Assembly: GCA_013398295.1 (NCBI GenBank)
Contig: VZSF01006579.1
Coordinates: forward strand, 124,001-188,000
Source of the DNA: Chionis minor
Taxonomy: Eukaryota > Chordata > Aves > Charadriiformes > Chionididae
Direction: 5' to 3'
DNA: 64,000 nt
Shown here: piece by piece, positions 14,180 through 26,300 of the stretch
Layout: each line of letters begins with the position of its first letter
Numbering within the stretch: the first letter of the stretch is position 1
Position numbers and translations under genes: made by a program
Notes under the pieces: model-generated
The model's database searches: none
What the model was told of the DNA's origin: nothing
The model's input: the letters and a program-made list of their open reading frames with translations, nothing else

Positions 14180-17068
14180 GTAAGCCAATAAATACATTTC
14201 CTGATTTATGCAGATAAAGAATCGTGAAGTGCGTAGGGACAATCTATAGACAATGGCTCTGCTTGAACCTTGTCTCTCTTTGCTTTTAACGCCTCTAAAC
14301 GCAGAGATTAGGTGATGTGTGTTACATTTTGGGCTATAACTACATGTTAAAAACAGGAGGAGAAATAAACCCCAAAACACACGTACAGACTGTGTGCGTG
14401 TGGCCTTGTCAAAGTCAATCAATCGTATTGCTACAGTGTACCCACGCTTAAAAGGCTGGGGGGGGAAATGAAGGGCTGTAGCGGGCTTTGCATTTGCATT
14501 TTAAGAAAAAAAATCCCGAAACCTATTACTGTCTTGGTTTTGGAAGCTCGTGCTACAATGAAGAGTCAAAATTCAAAGTTTAGGAATGTGGGATGCATCA
14601 GAAACCATGTCAGCATCAGCTGGAATTGTTCCATCTTGGTTTTCTTTCTGCGTTACACGGCCAGAACCGACGCTGAGGCCAACATCCCTCGTGGCGCGGC
14701 AGGGTGGGCCACTGGCAGCCCTCCTGGCCAGGAGAAGGCAAGTGTTTTCCACCCCGGGGCCCGGAGGAAGGCGCTCGTCTCCTCCGGCAGCCCGTCAGGT
14801 ACAGCTCATCCTCCTCCTGCAGCAGGAGGTGCCACGCACACACCGCGCTGAAGCAGAGGACATCTCTTGGGTCGTCTTGCCATTACAGAATGGGGAGAAA
14901 ATTGCAGTTCCCTTGTTCCTGGAAGCAACCGTAGCTATATTTTTCCATTGTTTTAGAAGGAAATGAGATGGAGGGGGGAGCGTTGCACTGCCATTTGTTA
15001 TTATTTGTTATTATTGCTCTACCACACCTGCTAGATGTGTTCTGGCAGGCCTGGGGTTTTAAATAGAGAGAAAAAAAATCCTTGAGGTTGCATGTAAGAC
15101 GATATAATTTTCCCTGTCAGGAATTCTGTAAGGGCCAAGAAAACTAACTATTTTGTGAAGGGATCAGACCATTCCCTTCTCCCATTACATCTTCACGCAT
15201 TAATTTATATGGAAACAACTGGAAATAAAGCATAGCTCCCTCCATCATATGTGTTTATGGAACTAGCAAATAAACCATAATAGATAGTGCTGTCTTGGGT
15301 TAGCCAAATCTGCCGTTTAAAACTAAATAGTTTAACTCCAGGTTGCTGAAATGAATTGTTGTTAGACCACTGCCGTTAGAAAATAAGCTGCTTTATTTTA
15401 CAGCTTCTCTTCATGTTGACAGGTGCCAAGTTCCATTACACATTCCCTCTCACCCACAATCATTAAATATAAGAATTTTAAATCATTTCAGTGGGTTGGT
15501 AGAAAATACACTTGCATATTAATGCGTTAGCTAAGTCCCAGAACAAGCTGTGCACGAATTCTCCAGGGATTTTGAACAATGAAGTGGCAAAACAGCTGAC
15601 AAAGCGTATTTAAAGGAAACTGAGAGTCAAGATTGGTCAAACAACGCCGAGAAAGGGAACTTCCTCCTCAGCATGACTCGTCGTCATGCAGATCAGCTTT
15701 GGACTAGGAAAGCCCTACTTTTAATAAGGAATCCTCCGAACAGCAGGGACTGGAGGGGAATACAAGAGGCAGTAAAGTAGCTGGGATGTTGTAAAAGCGT
15801 TGTATGAATGTTGGGCCTGAGTAATCCCTGTGTACTTGGCTAGAAAAACCGCCCCTGCAGAAGCCAAGCACCTAACTGTTCACTTTGCCTGGTGTAGCCA
15901 TCTTGTCCCACTGCAAAAGCTGGAAATAACAAAAAAGCCTTGCAAAAACAACAAAAAGCACTCTTGGAGCATTAATGATGGTTAGAATAGGTTTTTTTTA
16001 AATTAAAACCCACCAACTGCAGGAATCCAGGGCTTGAATATATTTATCCCTGTGTGTTGTTCTGAAAAGGCCATGAACAGTATTGGGGTGGGCCTTATTC
16101 CAGCACCAGGACATCGCTATTTCCGCAAACACTGCTGCAATGATTTTCCCGCATTTTCATGCTGTATCTAGCACCATACCTGGCCCCAGGGTGCAGATGG
16201 TCTGTAAAGGTTGGGAGGGAGGAAAATGCTTTGTCATTTTCTTTCATATCTTACTTTTTACTACTGCTCCATGGAAACTTACCATTCCCGAGGGACAAAG
16301 ACAAAAACCAGGGGAAAAACTCCTTGAGGCTGAAAATTTGCGTGTACCTGGAAATGACAGAATAACCTCCCTTTGTCAATAGATTATCAATTTTCCTCAG
16401 TTCAAAACATGAGTAGTTCTGATTCTCAGAGATGGGTGAGTTCCATTAACCTGAGATGAACGGGAACCACCTGACCACTCTTCTTCCTGCTTTGCAGAAA
16501 CCTTAAAGACAGTCACCTTGTTAACACTTAACTAGCTTTTCTGTGCATGTGACACAGGTTTGAATTAATCATCGTTTGGAAGATACACATCGATGAAGAA
16601 GGGAGAACTACGCCTGTTCTGGACCTGCTGACTAAAATACCGCAGCAAGGTAACATCACTCAAGCCCCTTTCTGAGCTCTCCAGTAGAACCCATCCCCTT
16701 TTTTAGCGAACACCTTTAGATAACATGGAAATACACCTTGCAGAGCCCAGCCGGGCACACAAATCCCAACTTAACAGGCAGCAAAGCTTCACCTCCTGTA
16801 TAACTGTTAAGGGCTTACAAAAAAACAAGTATGTGTCTTCCTCTTCTGAACAGCAGGTAACCCGTTTTATCCAAAAATGCGCTGCCGACAGCTACTTTCA
16901 GTACAACTCTGTAAAAATCATGTTCATTGTTACATTTTTCTTGCAGTCTTGGAGCAGAAGATGGGAACCACTGAAAACGCCCCTGCCCGCTTCCGAAGCG
17001 TCCTGCTGCTGTTTGGGATCGAGGCCGCCATCGAGAATCTGATCAAAGCCGTTGGCTTGGAAAAATGA
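14100..17068 (+). CDS. CENPP: CENPP 3' part: last three coding exons (spliced 14100-14179, 16558-16649, 16947-17068)
   Basis: Centromere protein P is a subunit of the constitutive centromere-associated network. It pairs with CENP-O through RWD folds and works with CENP-Q, -U and -R at the inner kinetochore in the nucleus. Three exons with AG/GT borders join in frame and encode the C-terminal part of the protein. Diagnostic stretches are FELIIVWKIHIDEEG, LDLLTKIPQQ and LFGIEAAIENLIKAVG, which match the C-terminal end of vertebrate CENP-P as I remember it. Phases agree: exon one ends with two bases of a codon, exon two starts with the third base and ends with one base, and exon three supplies the last two. 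The upstream exons lie left of the window. IPPK follows tail to tail on the other strand. Identification is firm. Exon numbering (probably the last three of about eight) is inferred from the human gene. Confidence 0.93.
14180..16557 (+). other. CENPP: CENPP intron between the third-last and penultimate exons
   Basis: Bounded by gtaagc and cacag. It holds a GC-rich patch at about 14660-14860 with overlapping chance ORFs in several frames. The rest is AT-rich with no gene that I can see. Confidence 0.8.
16558..16649 (+). CDS. CENPP: CENPP penultimate exon, 92 nt
   Basis: It follows a gacacag acceptor and ends at CAAG before gtaaca. The reading frame gives FELIIVWKIHIDEEGRTTP and then VLDLLTKIPQQ, a strand-rich core of the C-terminal RWD domain. 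This is the best conserved CENP-P segment in the window. It starts with one base completing the Gly codon from the previous exon and ends with one base of a Val codon. Confidence 0.93.
16650..16946 (+). other. CENPP: CENPP last intron, 297 nt
   Basis: A short GT-AG intron (gtaaca...ttgcag) between the penultimate and last CENPP coding exons. It has a pyrimidine-rich tract directly before the acceptor. No other feature is visible. Confidence 0.9.
16947..17068 (+). CDS. CENPP: CENPP last coding exon with stop, 122 nt
   Basis: The acceptor is tttttcttgcag. The frame reads VLEQKMGTTENAPARFRSVL, then LFGIEAAIENLIKAVG and LEK, then TGA at 17066-17068. The GIEAA(I/L)E(N/S)LIK helix is the C-terminal signature of vertebrate CENP-P. 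The protein ends close to the human end point, so this terminus looks intact. Confidence 0.94.
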
Positions 17069-17144
17069 AAAGCAGCATGACTTACGACAGGTAGCAATTT
17101 CAAAAGTAGTTTTAATTAAGATATCGTGTTACACAGTCTATAAT

Positions 17145-17150
17145 TTTATT
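17145..17150 (-). terminator. IPPK: Candidate distal IPPK poly(A) signal AATAAA
   Basis: Reads TTTATT on the + strand, so AATAAA on the IPPK sense strand. It sits about 3 kb after the IPPK stop codon and only 77 bases past the CENPP stop. If it is used, the two 3' ends overlap. Confidence 0.45.
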
Positions 17151-17250
17151 GAATATAAACATTAAGTTATTTTCCATTTAGAAACCATACTCATAAAACA
17201 TGCTATCTGTACAATTATGGCACGTTATATATAAATTGTCATGACGTGAA

Positions 17251-17256
17251 AATAAA
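17251..17256 (+). terminator. CENPP: Candidate CENPP poly(A) signal AATAAA (first)
   Basis: A canonical hexamer 183 bases after the CENPP stop codon, on the sense strand. It is followed by T-rich sequence. Usage is not proven. Confidence 0.5.
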
Positions 17257-17283
17257 TACAGCCATTTAAATACAAAAATGCCA

Positions 17284-17289
17284 AATAAA
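17284..17289 (+). terminator. CENPP: Candidate CENPP poly(A) signal AATAAA (second)
   Basis: A second canonical hexamer 28 bases beyond the first. Either one could end the CENPP transcript. Confidence 0.45.
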
Positions 17290-18407
17290 ATAGTTACATG
17301 TACAGAGTGATTTCATTATAAATTTATCTTTCTGAATCATTAATGTACCAGAGTGGTTTACCTTCTTAATGTTTTCTAGACACCTGGAAAGTGTGAAAAG
17401 ACCATGCACTGTCAAAATGAAGTCCATAAAAATCCATTTCATTTCACAGCTCTGTAAAAGTACAGTGATTTTAAAATGACGAGAGAACAGTAAGAGACTC
17501 CTAGAACAAAGAGTTAAATAGCTTTCTCATTAAATTAGGGCGGAAGTAGACAACTTGAAGATTTCAAAGACATACTATGCTTCAAAACAAACAAAAAAAG
17601 GGTAAGTGTAACTTTTTTCCACACTGTAAGTGTTGAGTAGAGACAGCGTTAAGCCGAACAAGAAGGAACCACGACACTTCTGTAAAGCGAGGGACGAGTT
17701 AACTGCTGCTCGCTGCAGTACTTCGTTTTGATTCCCTACTTCTAGGGGGAAATTCTACATTCATCCCTGAAGAAACAAAACAGATCAGACAGATGTCTCG
17801 TAATCTTCCTTCCCTCCCAGCAGATGTAGCGTTAGCTCGTTTGTGGACTCTCACAGCCAGATAACCTCCTCCGAGCCCAACCCATACACCTGTTAACGCG
17901 CCGTCTTCTCAGGCAGGGACCAAAATTGTGGCTGTTCCTGGAATCAAGGGGCCAAACCCACAAACCTGTGGACTCTCAAGTAATATTAAGGGAGTTCCTT
18001 TTCCAACTCCCCGGCTGCTCTAACCATGCAAGCTGTACAACTGCCTGCTCCGTTTGTAAGTTATGACAAAACATAGGAATAGTGAAACAGGTAGAGAAAT
18101 CAACAGCTAAAGCAACAGTGTATTTATAATATCATAATATTAATAATCCACTATTTGATCACTGAAATAGTCTCCTACTGTTCTGGTAGGTCGGGAAACA
18201 CTGACAGACCAGATGGGTTTCTGTCAGAATCTACAGCTGAGCGATGCCAGAGATTCAGGTTTGATGAACAGCAACTCTGTAATAAAATCCCTTGTTAGCT
18301 ACTAAGGCAGACTAATTTCAAGTTTGGAATCCAGTAGACAGGCAAAATCCATAGTTACTGTATCTACTGCCATTATACTGGTTCAGCTAGTTTTGTGTAA
18401 CCTTTAG

Positions 18408-18413
18408 TTTATT
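18408..18413 (-). terminator. IPPK: Candidate proximal IPPK poly(A) signal AATAAA
   Basis: An AATAAA hexamer on the - strand about 1.7 kb after the IPPK stop. It would give a shorter 3' UTR that does not meet CENPP. Usage is unproven. Confidence 0.3.
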
Positions 18414-20149
18414 TCATCTTTAGCTCCTTCTTGCATGAAAATGAAACTGTTTGATCAGCACATAGGCTTCTGCTTGCGTACGAAACGTGTGTAAATTACA
18501 GCACAAAAACCTGAAAACTTTCCAGCTGTGGACAGTCCATCCGTCCTTCCTTCTTCTTGCCTAACAGCTGGAGGATTTCTGGATTTAAAGATGGCTTTCT
18601 GTGCAAAGAAGGGGTTGTCACCACTGTCACCTGCTGTACTATCCCATTGCAGGAGCCTGGCCCGGAAAGGCAGCGGGAGCTGCAGTACCAGGGGCTGCTC
18701 CCACGGGCCGCTGCCCATGGCAAAGCTCTCGTCTAGATTCCATACTTCTTCCGTGAGTTGTGCCAATACAGACAGGCTTCTCTGGGTTTGCTTTTTGAAT
18801 TTCACGTAAAATGGAACGATTCAAACATTACATTACGATCCCACTATAAATTTTTTTTTTTTAAATTGTTAACCTACAGTATTTTGAAAAACATTACCAG
18901 TGAGCACACAGCGCGTCCAGGGAACAGCAGCTCGCTGTAGCCTGAATTCACAGCATCTCTCCGCACGTTTCAGGGTGTGCCGTCCCCAAGCATGCGGGAA
19001 AAGTGGCTGTAGATTTTTATCATACTATCCTCAGTCTCCAACTCGGGATCTTCCTTGAGGGTGGCATTTACTGCAACATCTCACAAGACCTCAGCTGCAC
19101 ATTCCACCGTTTACAAAGGAAAGCCGTCATTCAATTGCCGGAGTAGTGGTAGAAGCTTAGCTCCGGTACCCTTCACGAGAAAGTGAACCCCTGCAGCTCC
19201 AGAAACCAGATCCTGTCACCTTTTTTCTGTGTCACTTCAAAAGAACAAGACTGAAAGCAGCTGGTCACGCTACACAGTGGGTGGGATTATCAGTGAAATA
19301 ATGCCAACGTTTGACACGATCTGAAGGACCTGAAATAATCTGTAAAACTCAGAATATATTATTCTTATAACTCAATTTAAATTAGGTAAGAGCGAGCTGT
19401 GGTTTCACCTTCAATAGCAGCATACAGTGTACAGAAAAGACAAGACCATTATGTCAGATGAGTTAAGCCCAGCTACCACATAAAATTCGAAGATGCTTAC
19501 CTTTTAACCCTTTTCGCTTCATTTCAGAAGCTTTAGGGAGGTACAGGGCGATCACAAAACTCCTGGAGGCAGCCTGGTGTTCTTAATCTCATGCATTAGT
19601 ACTTAAAAGTGTTCTGCAGTAACGTGGTAGTTCCACAGATCAGTAACACTTGAGCGGCCACTTGAGTTGTGTTTTCTTTCAGCCGACTTAATGCTAAAGT
19701 TTTAGATGAGGTTTTTGTCAGAGCATTCCCTCTTCCTACTAGGTGTGAGCGAGACTCAAATCACAAGCTCCAAGGCAATTCTCTTGTTAGTAATTAGGCT
19801 TTCTATGTTAGTGCAATACTTCAGGAAAACCTTTAATTCTGTGCTCTTTCAATTCTAGGGAAGTAGACTTTTAGTATTAATTTGATCTGTCCTCTAGTTC
19901 CAAGGTATGGCACGTTATCTGTTCTGTCATTGTTAAATACATTCATTAGGGTTATATAGCAAATGCGTGTTTTAGTGCTATTCCGTGTCTTTGAAAAGGC
20001 ATACCAATTAGAAATCATGTCTTAAAGCAAAAACATTCACAGCTGAAAAATGCACTGAACACAATAGAAAAAAAAAAATCACCGTAATTGTATTCCATTA
20101 ATCTTTCACTTTCTAATGTGTTCAAATAAAAATAACTTTAAGGAAACAG

Positions 20150-20375
20150 TTACACTTTATGGAGAACCAATGTGCAGTCTTCGTTCTCCTTGAAGAGATT
20201 GGACATAACTGGGTCATCTTTGGCCTGTACATTCTTCAAATAATAGTTTACTATCTTGCCATCGAGTTTGTACTGATGAGGAATGCTTTCGTAGGGTTTC
20301 AGATCCAAGTCCAGGACAGAAACAGAGAAGGTGAATCTCGATTTGGACGCCAGTACCACAGGTCTTTGCTCAGAG
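20150..20375 (-). CDS. IPPK: IPPK exon 13, terminal coding exon with stop, 226 nt
   Basis: Acceptor gttttgttttccag, stop TAA at 20152-20150. It encodes SEQRPVVLASKSRFTFSVSV, then LDLDLKPYESIPHQYKLDGK, and ends EDCTLVLHKV. DLDLKP and the Tyr/Lys-rich stretch after it form the last conserved box of IP5 2-kinases. The final ten residues match human, so the C-terminus is complete. The open frame continues upstream to 20422, but that part is intron read-through. Confidence 0.97.
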
Positions 20376-23300
20376 CTGGAAAACAAAACCGCATTGCGCT
20401 TCTGAGCCATGGAAGCAAACAATTTTCATTAGTGTATCCCCAGTCCCTTTGCAAAAGGGACTCTAGTGTTTATCGTGGAACTTTCATGACAGCCTGAGAA
20501 AATGAACTTCAGCTAATTCAGCCTTTAGGAAACTACAGCTCCAGCTTAACCAGTCTTAAACTGAACCGGCTGGCACCTCTTCCAGTTGGCTTCCATTCCG
20601 CTTCCACACAGCTTAAGTCAAAACATGACCCTCAAGGAGCCTGTCTTTGTGTTTAGTAAATCTAACCTGTTTCTAGGTGGTGCGCATACAAAGCAACAGC
20701 CTTATTAACTAGCAGCCACAGACAGAACCACTGCAACTCCGACTTTAGCTTCAAGGTAAAACAAATTAAACGTCAGAACTAGTGTCCGAGCATAGTGAGG
20801 GATGGAGGAGTTCCTGCTCAGTCAACTATCGCACAGGTCATCTCCGTCATGAGCACTGCACTCCAGAACCGCGGGGCAAACGCCGAAAACAATATTCCCT
20901 AACAATAACGTGGCTTTGGTAAAGCAAACTGCCCTACGTCAGCGCAGACTTACTGCTGACACAAGTCAAACCAGGTAATGATGTGGGAAAGGCTCCTGGC
21001 CTCACGATGAGAGATTATCACCTCTTGATTATTGCCGTGCTTTTATTGATGTGTTTAATAAAGACTTCTGTTCTCTAATTAGGCCGTTAAAGGCAACTCA
21101 TCCTGAAAAATCCTCCGTATGAGGACACCAAAGCAGAAAAACTGTACCTTGTTAAAACCACGTATATCTACTAAGAACAGTCAATTCGAATTTCAAGAAA
21201 GGAATAAATATAAAACATTAATGCTTTTTATCAACTTAAAACTGTTCAGAAACAGACATTTGTCCTAAATGTTCTAAATCAGAACTCTGTTATTAATATG
21301 CTCGCAGCCAAATATTTGGACACACCTCCCTCCCCAAAAGCCTATTTTTTTAAACAGTTACTTGAATTGCCTGAAGTGTGCAAGTGTGCAAACACATCTT
21401 CAATGTGTGAATGAGTCGTTCACGAGCAGGTGTCTCTTACCATTCGTCTTGCAGACAGGGAGAAAGGGCAATCATGATGGAGCAGTCTTTAGCAGTCATC
21501 GCTATTCTGTACTGCTGCACCTAGACAACGTAAAAATAACACACATTTTCTATTATATTTGTCATTAGTAAAGCATACTGTTCTTTATAAAAGACATTTG
21601 CATACTCCGTATATTGGCACTTTAAGAGCTGGGAATTCTTTCTGTAACAGATGGTTAGCAGGAGCAAGTGGTTTTACAGCATCCTGGACAAGACTCGTGT
21701 TTATTTTCTACAGAGCCTTTTCTTGAAGGCCAAAACAGCACCAGTTCATGAAAAGGCTTCCTCAGTCTAGAAAGGAAATAACCAGGTTTACTTTTCCCTC
21801 AAAAACTGGTGCGAAACATGTTTGTTTTTCACTGCTCCTGCTGTAAGGATACACCCTGGCACAATAAAGAACTTTAAACCGTACCGACCTCTGACATGCC
21901 GACACGCTAACCCTCTCTTCCCCTTACACAGGTGTTCATTAAAACTGACAGACTAATAAGCTTCAACAACATGCACAGGAAAAGTACCTTTGTTAACGCA
22001 AATTCTACTGTCCCGTCATCTTCAGTTGAAAGATCTAGCAGCTTCTCATAAAATGCCTCATTGTAAGGTCCATCTATCTGTAATGTACTTCTAAATAAAT
22101 TTTAAAAGAAGATTTACAGACAGCCAAGATGATTTTCAGCGAGATCTTTCTTCAGCAGCCCAGATTAGAACAAATGAACAGTAACACCGATAAACACGGC
22201 AACGGGTTAATACTCAGAGATCCAACACCACCCCCAGTCCCCAATATTCTCCCAGCACTTAGGACATGCTCTTTAGGGTTTGGTGCTTTGCTTTTGGTTT
22301 GGGTTTTTTAAAGCTTAATTATTCTTAATGCCCTGCCACCTGTGTATCACTGCAACAGCAGTACTTTTTTGCAAAAAATGGGTAAGTTTCAAAATTTGTT
22401 AACAGTTTGCAGGAGCTCCCAGAAGGCTCGCTGAAAATATTGGGGGTGTACTCTTACCTGACAAGGCCCTGCTCCCTCCCCAGCTTCCCAATGTGTGCTA
22501 ACACAGGGATGGCTTATTGGGCCTCCTTAAATACCTGAACTCTTTCTGGAAAGCTGGGCCCATAAAAGCAGCGTTTGCAGCACCCAAACACCACACAGAT
22601 GAAAGAACCCATTTTCAAACGTGTTCAATGTATAAATATACAAGCAAGCCACGCTGTGAGTGGTTTAAGCAGAACTTAAAGCTGACCCAGGGCCCGTAAG
22701 ATAATCCCTCAACTCCAACCCGCGTCCAAGGGAGCTGGAGGAGCACCAGCAGCAGTGTCCTGTGAGTGAAGCCGGAGTGCCCTCCTGTGAGCAACGGCAG
22801 CAGTACAGGCAAGTGACAGCCCGGGACTGGCACGCATCCAAGTCAAGGCTTTTTAGAGCAATTATTTTACAACTAACAAGCTTTATTTAAGAACAAATGT
22901 AGCAGCTTGCAATGCCCGGCATTTCTTCGCCAGGCAAGAAATACCATAACATAAAGATTCTTGTGCCTCGAGTATGATTTGACAAACTTGCACTGTGGGT
23001 TCCAGTCGCGCAGCAGCGGGTGCTGCGCCATCACCCACTCTTGCCTCCTGTAAAACCTGGCGGGCACAGGCTGGCCAGCTGCTGAATATCAAACCTGGGG
23101 CCTAAAGGGCAGCTTGTAGGTAGGCCAGCAGAGACATGAGAATGACTGTAAAAACATCCTCATCACTGCTGACACAGTCCTACCTCTGCAGGTACTGAAG
23201 GCAGCAGAAACCACACATCCACTTTACTGGATCCTTCCTCAAATACATAACCTCCACTGCTGAGGAAAGGGGCATTTTCTCCCTTACCCTGTTGTGAACT

Positions 23301-26300
23301 TCCCATACTCACTACTTAAAAATTCAGGTCACAGCAACTGTTGTCAAAACTTTTAACAATAAAGCTCATCTTCTACGTTATCTGGCATTTCAAGTTAGAA
23401 ATTCAGCATATGCCATACCACAAAGGAAGGTTGTACACAGCATAACATGAGAGAACAAATGGGTGCCGGTTGTGGCTGCGTACCTCCTTAATCAGAACTG
23501 AAAAGAAAGAGCCATCAAGTCTTACCTCTCTTCAGGAAATTCCTCTAAGTATTGTTCAACTCTACTGTACAAGGGATAGAGTCCTTCGATATCCAGCATG
23601 TCGAGCATCTGAGCCTGAAGGGTTTTATAAAGGAGACAACCCCTCGGTAAGCCAGAGCTTTCCAATTTGTGTTTACCTAGAAGAAAATGTATTTTCAAAT
23701 AAGGCAGACGTGGGTGTTGCTTTGCTTCATTTTTCCATTACACATGCTTTTCCCAAAGCAAATCCAAATACTCCTTAGACCAATCCCAGAGAAAAAAAAA
23801 CCCAACAAACAACAAATCAAAACACTCCTGTTTGCAAACACTAGTGTGCCCGGTGCAGGTACTTACCGGCGCATTTAAACAGCACCTATTTGACTGCAGA
23901 ATAAAACACCTGGTATACAACTCTACTCAAAAAACCCCGCAAACTTTCATTGCAATCTACTTGTTTGGGTCTACAAGAGAAAATTTTCGCATGAGTTTGA
24001 AGCCACCACAAATTCACTTTCAACAGTATGAACTGTTGGCAGAAAGTAATTTAGCATTTTGGATATCGGGTCTTTTTAATGTAGTATAAACAGATTTGTA
24101 TTTGCTGTCATCTGTGCAAGATAGCTCTATCTTCACACAATACAACAAAACCAACCAGCGATGAAAAAGATCTTCCTCAAAAGCCGAGTAAGAAACGTGC
24201 TGTTTGTAGAATTATCATAACTAGCAGCATCTTGAATACAAAGTTTTACAAAACTTATGCACTGAGGAGTTAACATGATTTACAGATTTCCAACTCTCAC
24301 TTCCCATTTCTTTTCCCTCCGGTATCCATACCTGTCTCTACCAGGAGTGGAGAAGTAGAAGAAAAGAAAACAAGCTACGCCCTCGCTGGTGAGGGCTGAC
24401 AGGAGGAGCAGGGAAGGGGCAAGAAACAGCTGCCACATAGCAAACCAACCAAAGCAGCCAGGCTTCAGCACCGGCAACACAAAAACTCCCCCCTCGTTTA
24501 AAATAAAATAACCATTATCTATGATGGTTATCAGCTCCAACTGTTGGGGGTTTTTTTCCTGTTTTTCCTCTAGCACCTTCCAAATTTATTTTTATCCCCG
24601 TCATTAGGGACAACAGTGCTAAAAGTGCTCACTACAAGGTCATACTAAAAACAGTTATCTAACAGTTTATCCATGTCACTAGGACTCCACTGTTTCCCTT
24701 CTCACATTGGAATTAAACAGCAAACGAGAGGCAAGGAGCTGTACCCTTCCATGAGAACAATTATTGACAGAGCTCAAGAAACTCTCTTACCATTTCTTAC
24801 TAGCTCCTTATTAAATGCACTTGCTTCACAGTAGCTTCTTCCTTGTGAAATGGGAACTGTCTTCATATCACCTGCCCTGCAGGCGTCAGTACTACTTAGT
24901 AGCGTCATAGTTATAACGTGGATTAGTTCTTTAACAATTGTCCTTGTGCAGTGTGGCCCACTGACCAACCCGTTGGAAGGAAAAAAGAAAGGTTTTAAGT
25001 GACGAGCAAGTTCGTTCCAGTCAGAGACGCAGTCCTGGTCATCTTTACAGCCATAAATTAGTTCCCCGTTCTGCAAATGAGAAAAAAATTAGGTACTTCA
25101 CAAAATCCAGTTATTTGTATTTAATCAAAGCATCAGATTTAAAGACATACAAGGACAGAAAAACTTATAACAGTCTGCATACAAATACACACGTCCCCAA
25201 CCTCTCACAAATCTGCCCTGACGTTTAATCAGATACCACAGGTGAAAACCTCCGAGTTAGGACCAGAAAGCCCATTTAAGTCAAGTGCTGCTTTCCCAGC
25301 TTAATCAACTGTAAATAATCAGGCTAACAGCAGTGAGAGGGTACTTGGCACCTCGGCGATTTTCCTATCGCTCCTTTCGGAATAATGTCAGTAGTGAAAA
25401 AGCACCATGTGAAATAACCTGCTTTTAAAAGCCAAACTGGAAAACAGAAGGCTATAAAAAGGGACAGAAAAGGTGCGACGGTTACCTGCACTGACAGAAA
25501 AAACAGAGGACAGTTCATACAAGTTTAAGTAATTCAAATAGTTCCTTTAATACTAGCAGTCGTAAAGAATCTCACTTCCTAGATTTAATCTGAAAATCTG
25601 CATAAGCCATCAGTTACCGCTTTATATTTTTCCTGTGTTAACTTCCATAGAAAAGGTAACTTTTTACTTCCTCAGTGAGGCTGTGCATTTGGCTCGCATG
25701 AATGCTGTAACTGTCATTTCTAAAAATGTTTGCAGCAACATGCAAAGCTCTTTATCTTCTTCCTCCTGAAGAAGCACATGAAGTTTTAAAACTTTGGTCA
25801 TTTTTAAAACTCCTTTTCTATTAGTTGTTCCTTGGCGATTCTTTCAGACTAAGTAGTTCTGGGAAATTATTACTTACCTGTCCTAACCTGAAATCTAACT
25901 ATGAATTTTCCCATTTTCCTCTTTTGGTGGGGTCCAATAGCGATGGTGCTGACTAGGTAGGTTTGAAGTCGGGTCTTTATTGTTCAGATGCTGAAGTCAA
26001 ATTGTTTAAAAGACAAGGCAAAAAAAAGCAAGCGGAGAGATTTGATTGTTTACCTTAAATATTTTCAAGTTGTTCTGTGCCTCCTGTAATAAACTCTTCA
26101 AAGCAAAGTGCATTCTCTGTTTATTTCTAGGGGTAAAAAAATAAAATCCAACAATGCGTTATCACAGTCTCTAGATGTTTACAGCTGTTCCTGGGGAGCT
26201 CTATGGAATCAGAACTGGGCACCTGAAGCAAACACATCTATTAAAAGCCCATTACTCATGCGGAAGTCGCTGCGAAGACAAAGTGACTATTCGCAATTAG

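Larger units (their letters stand above)
17069..17310 (+). other. CENPP: CENPP 3' UTR (approximate)
   Basis: AT-rich sequence after the TGA stop, with two AATAAA hexamers at 17251-17256 and 17284-17289. Cleavage probably lies 10-30 bases after whichever signal is used. The right edge is therefore an estimate. Confidence 0.55.
17120..20149 (-). other. IPPK: Probable IPPK 3' UTR, about 3 kb
   Basis: Lies directly after the IPPK stop codon on the - strand, with no other coding sequence I can recognise. The distal AATAAA on the - strand is at 17145-17150. Another, closer to the stop, is at 18408-18413, so shorter forms are possible. A long 3' UTR would match the human mRNA, which is much longer than its coding sequence. 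The left edge is an estimate. The ORFs on both strands around 18455-18940 have no recognisable domain and are treated as chance. Confidence 0.55.

Noticed and set aside
20376..20422. Upstream Met start for the last IPPK ORF (MFASMAQKR...)
   Set aside because: This part is intron: a strong gttttgttttccag acceptor lies at 20376-20389, and the codon split matches exon 12.
23661..23676. Alternative acceptor (ggaaag) for IPPK exon 10
   Set aside because: It lacks a pyrimidine tract and would break the reading phase from exon 9. The ttttcttctag site 16 bases upstream restores the human-like GK...SGLP residues.
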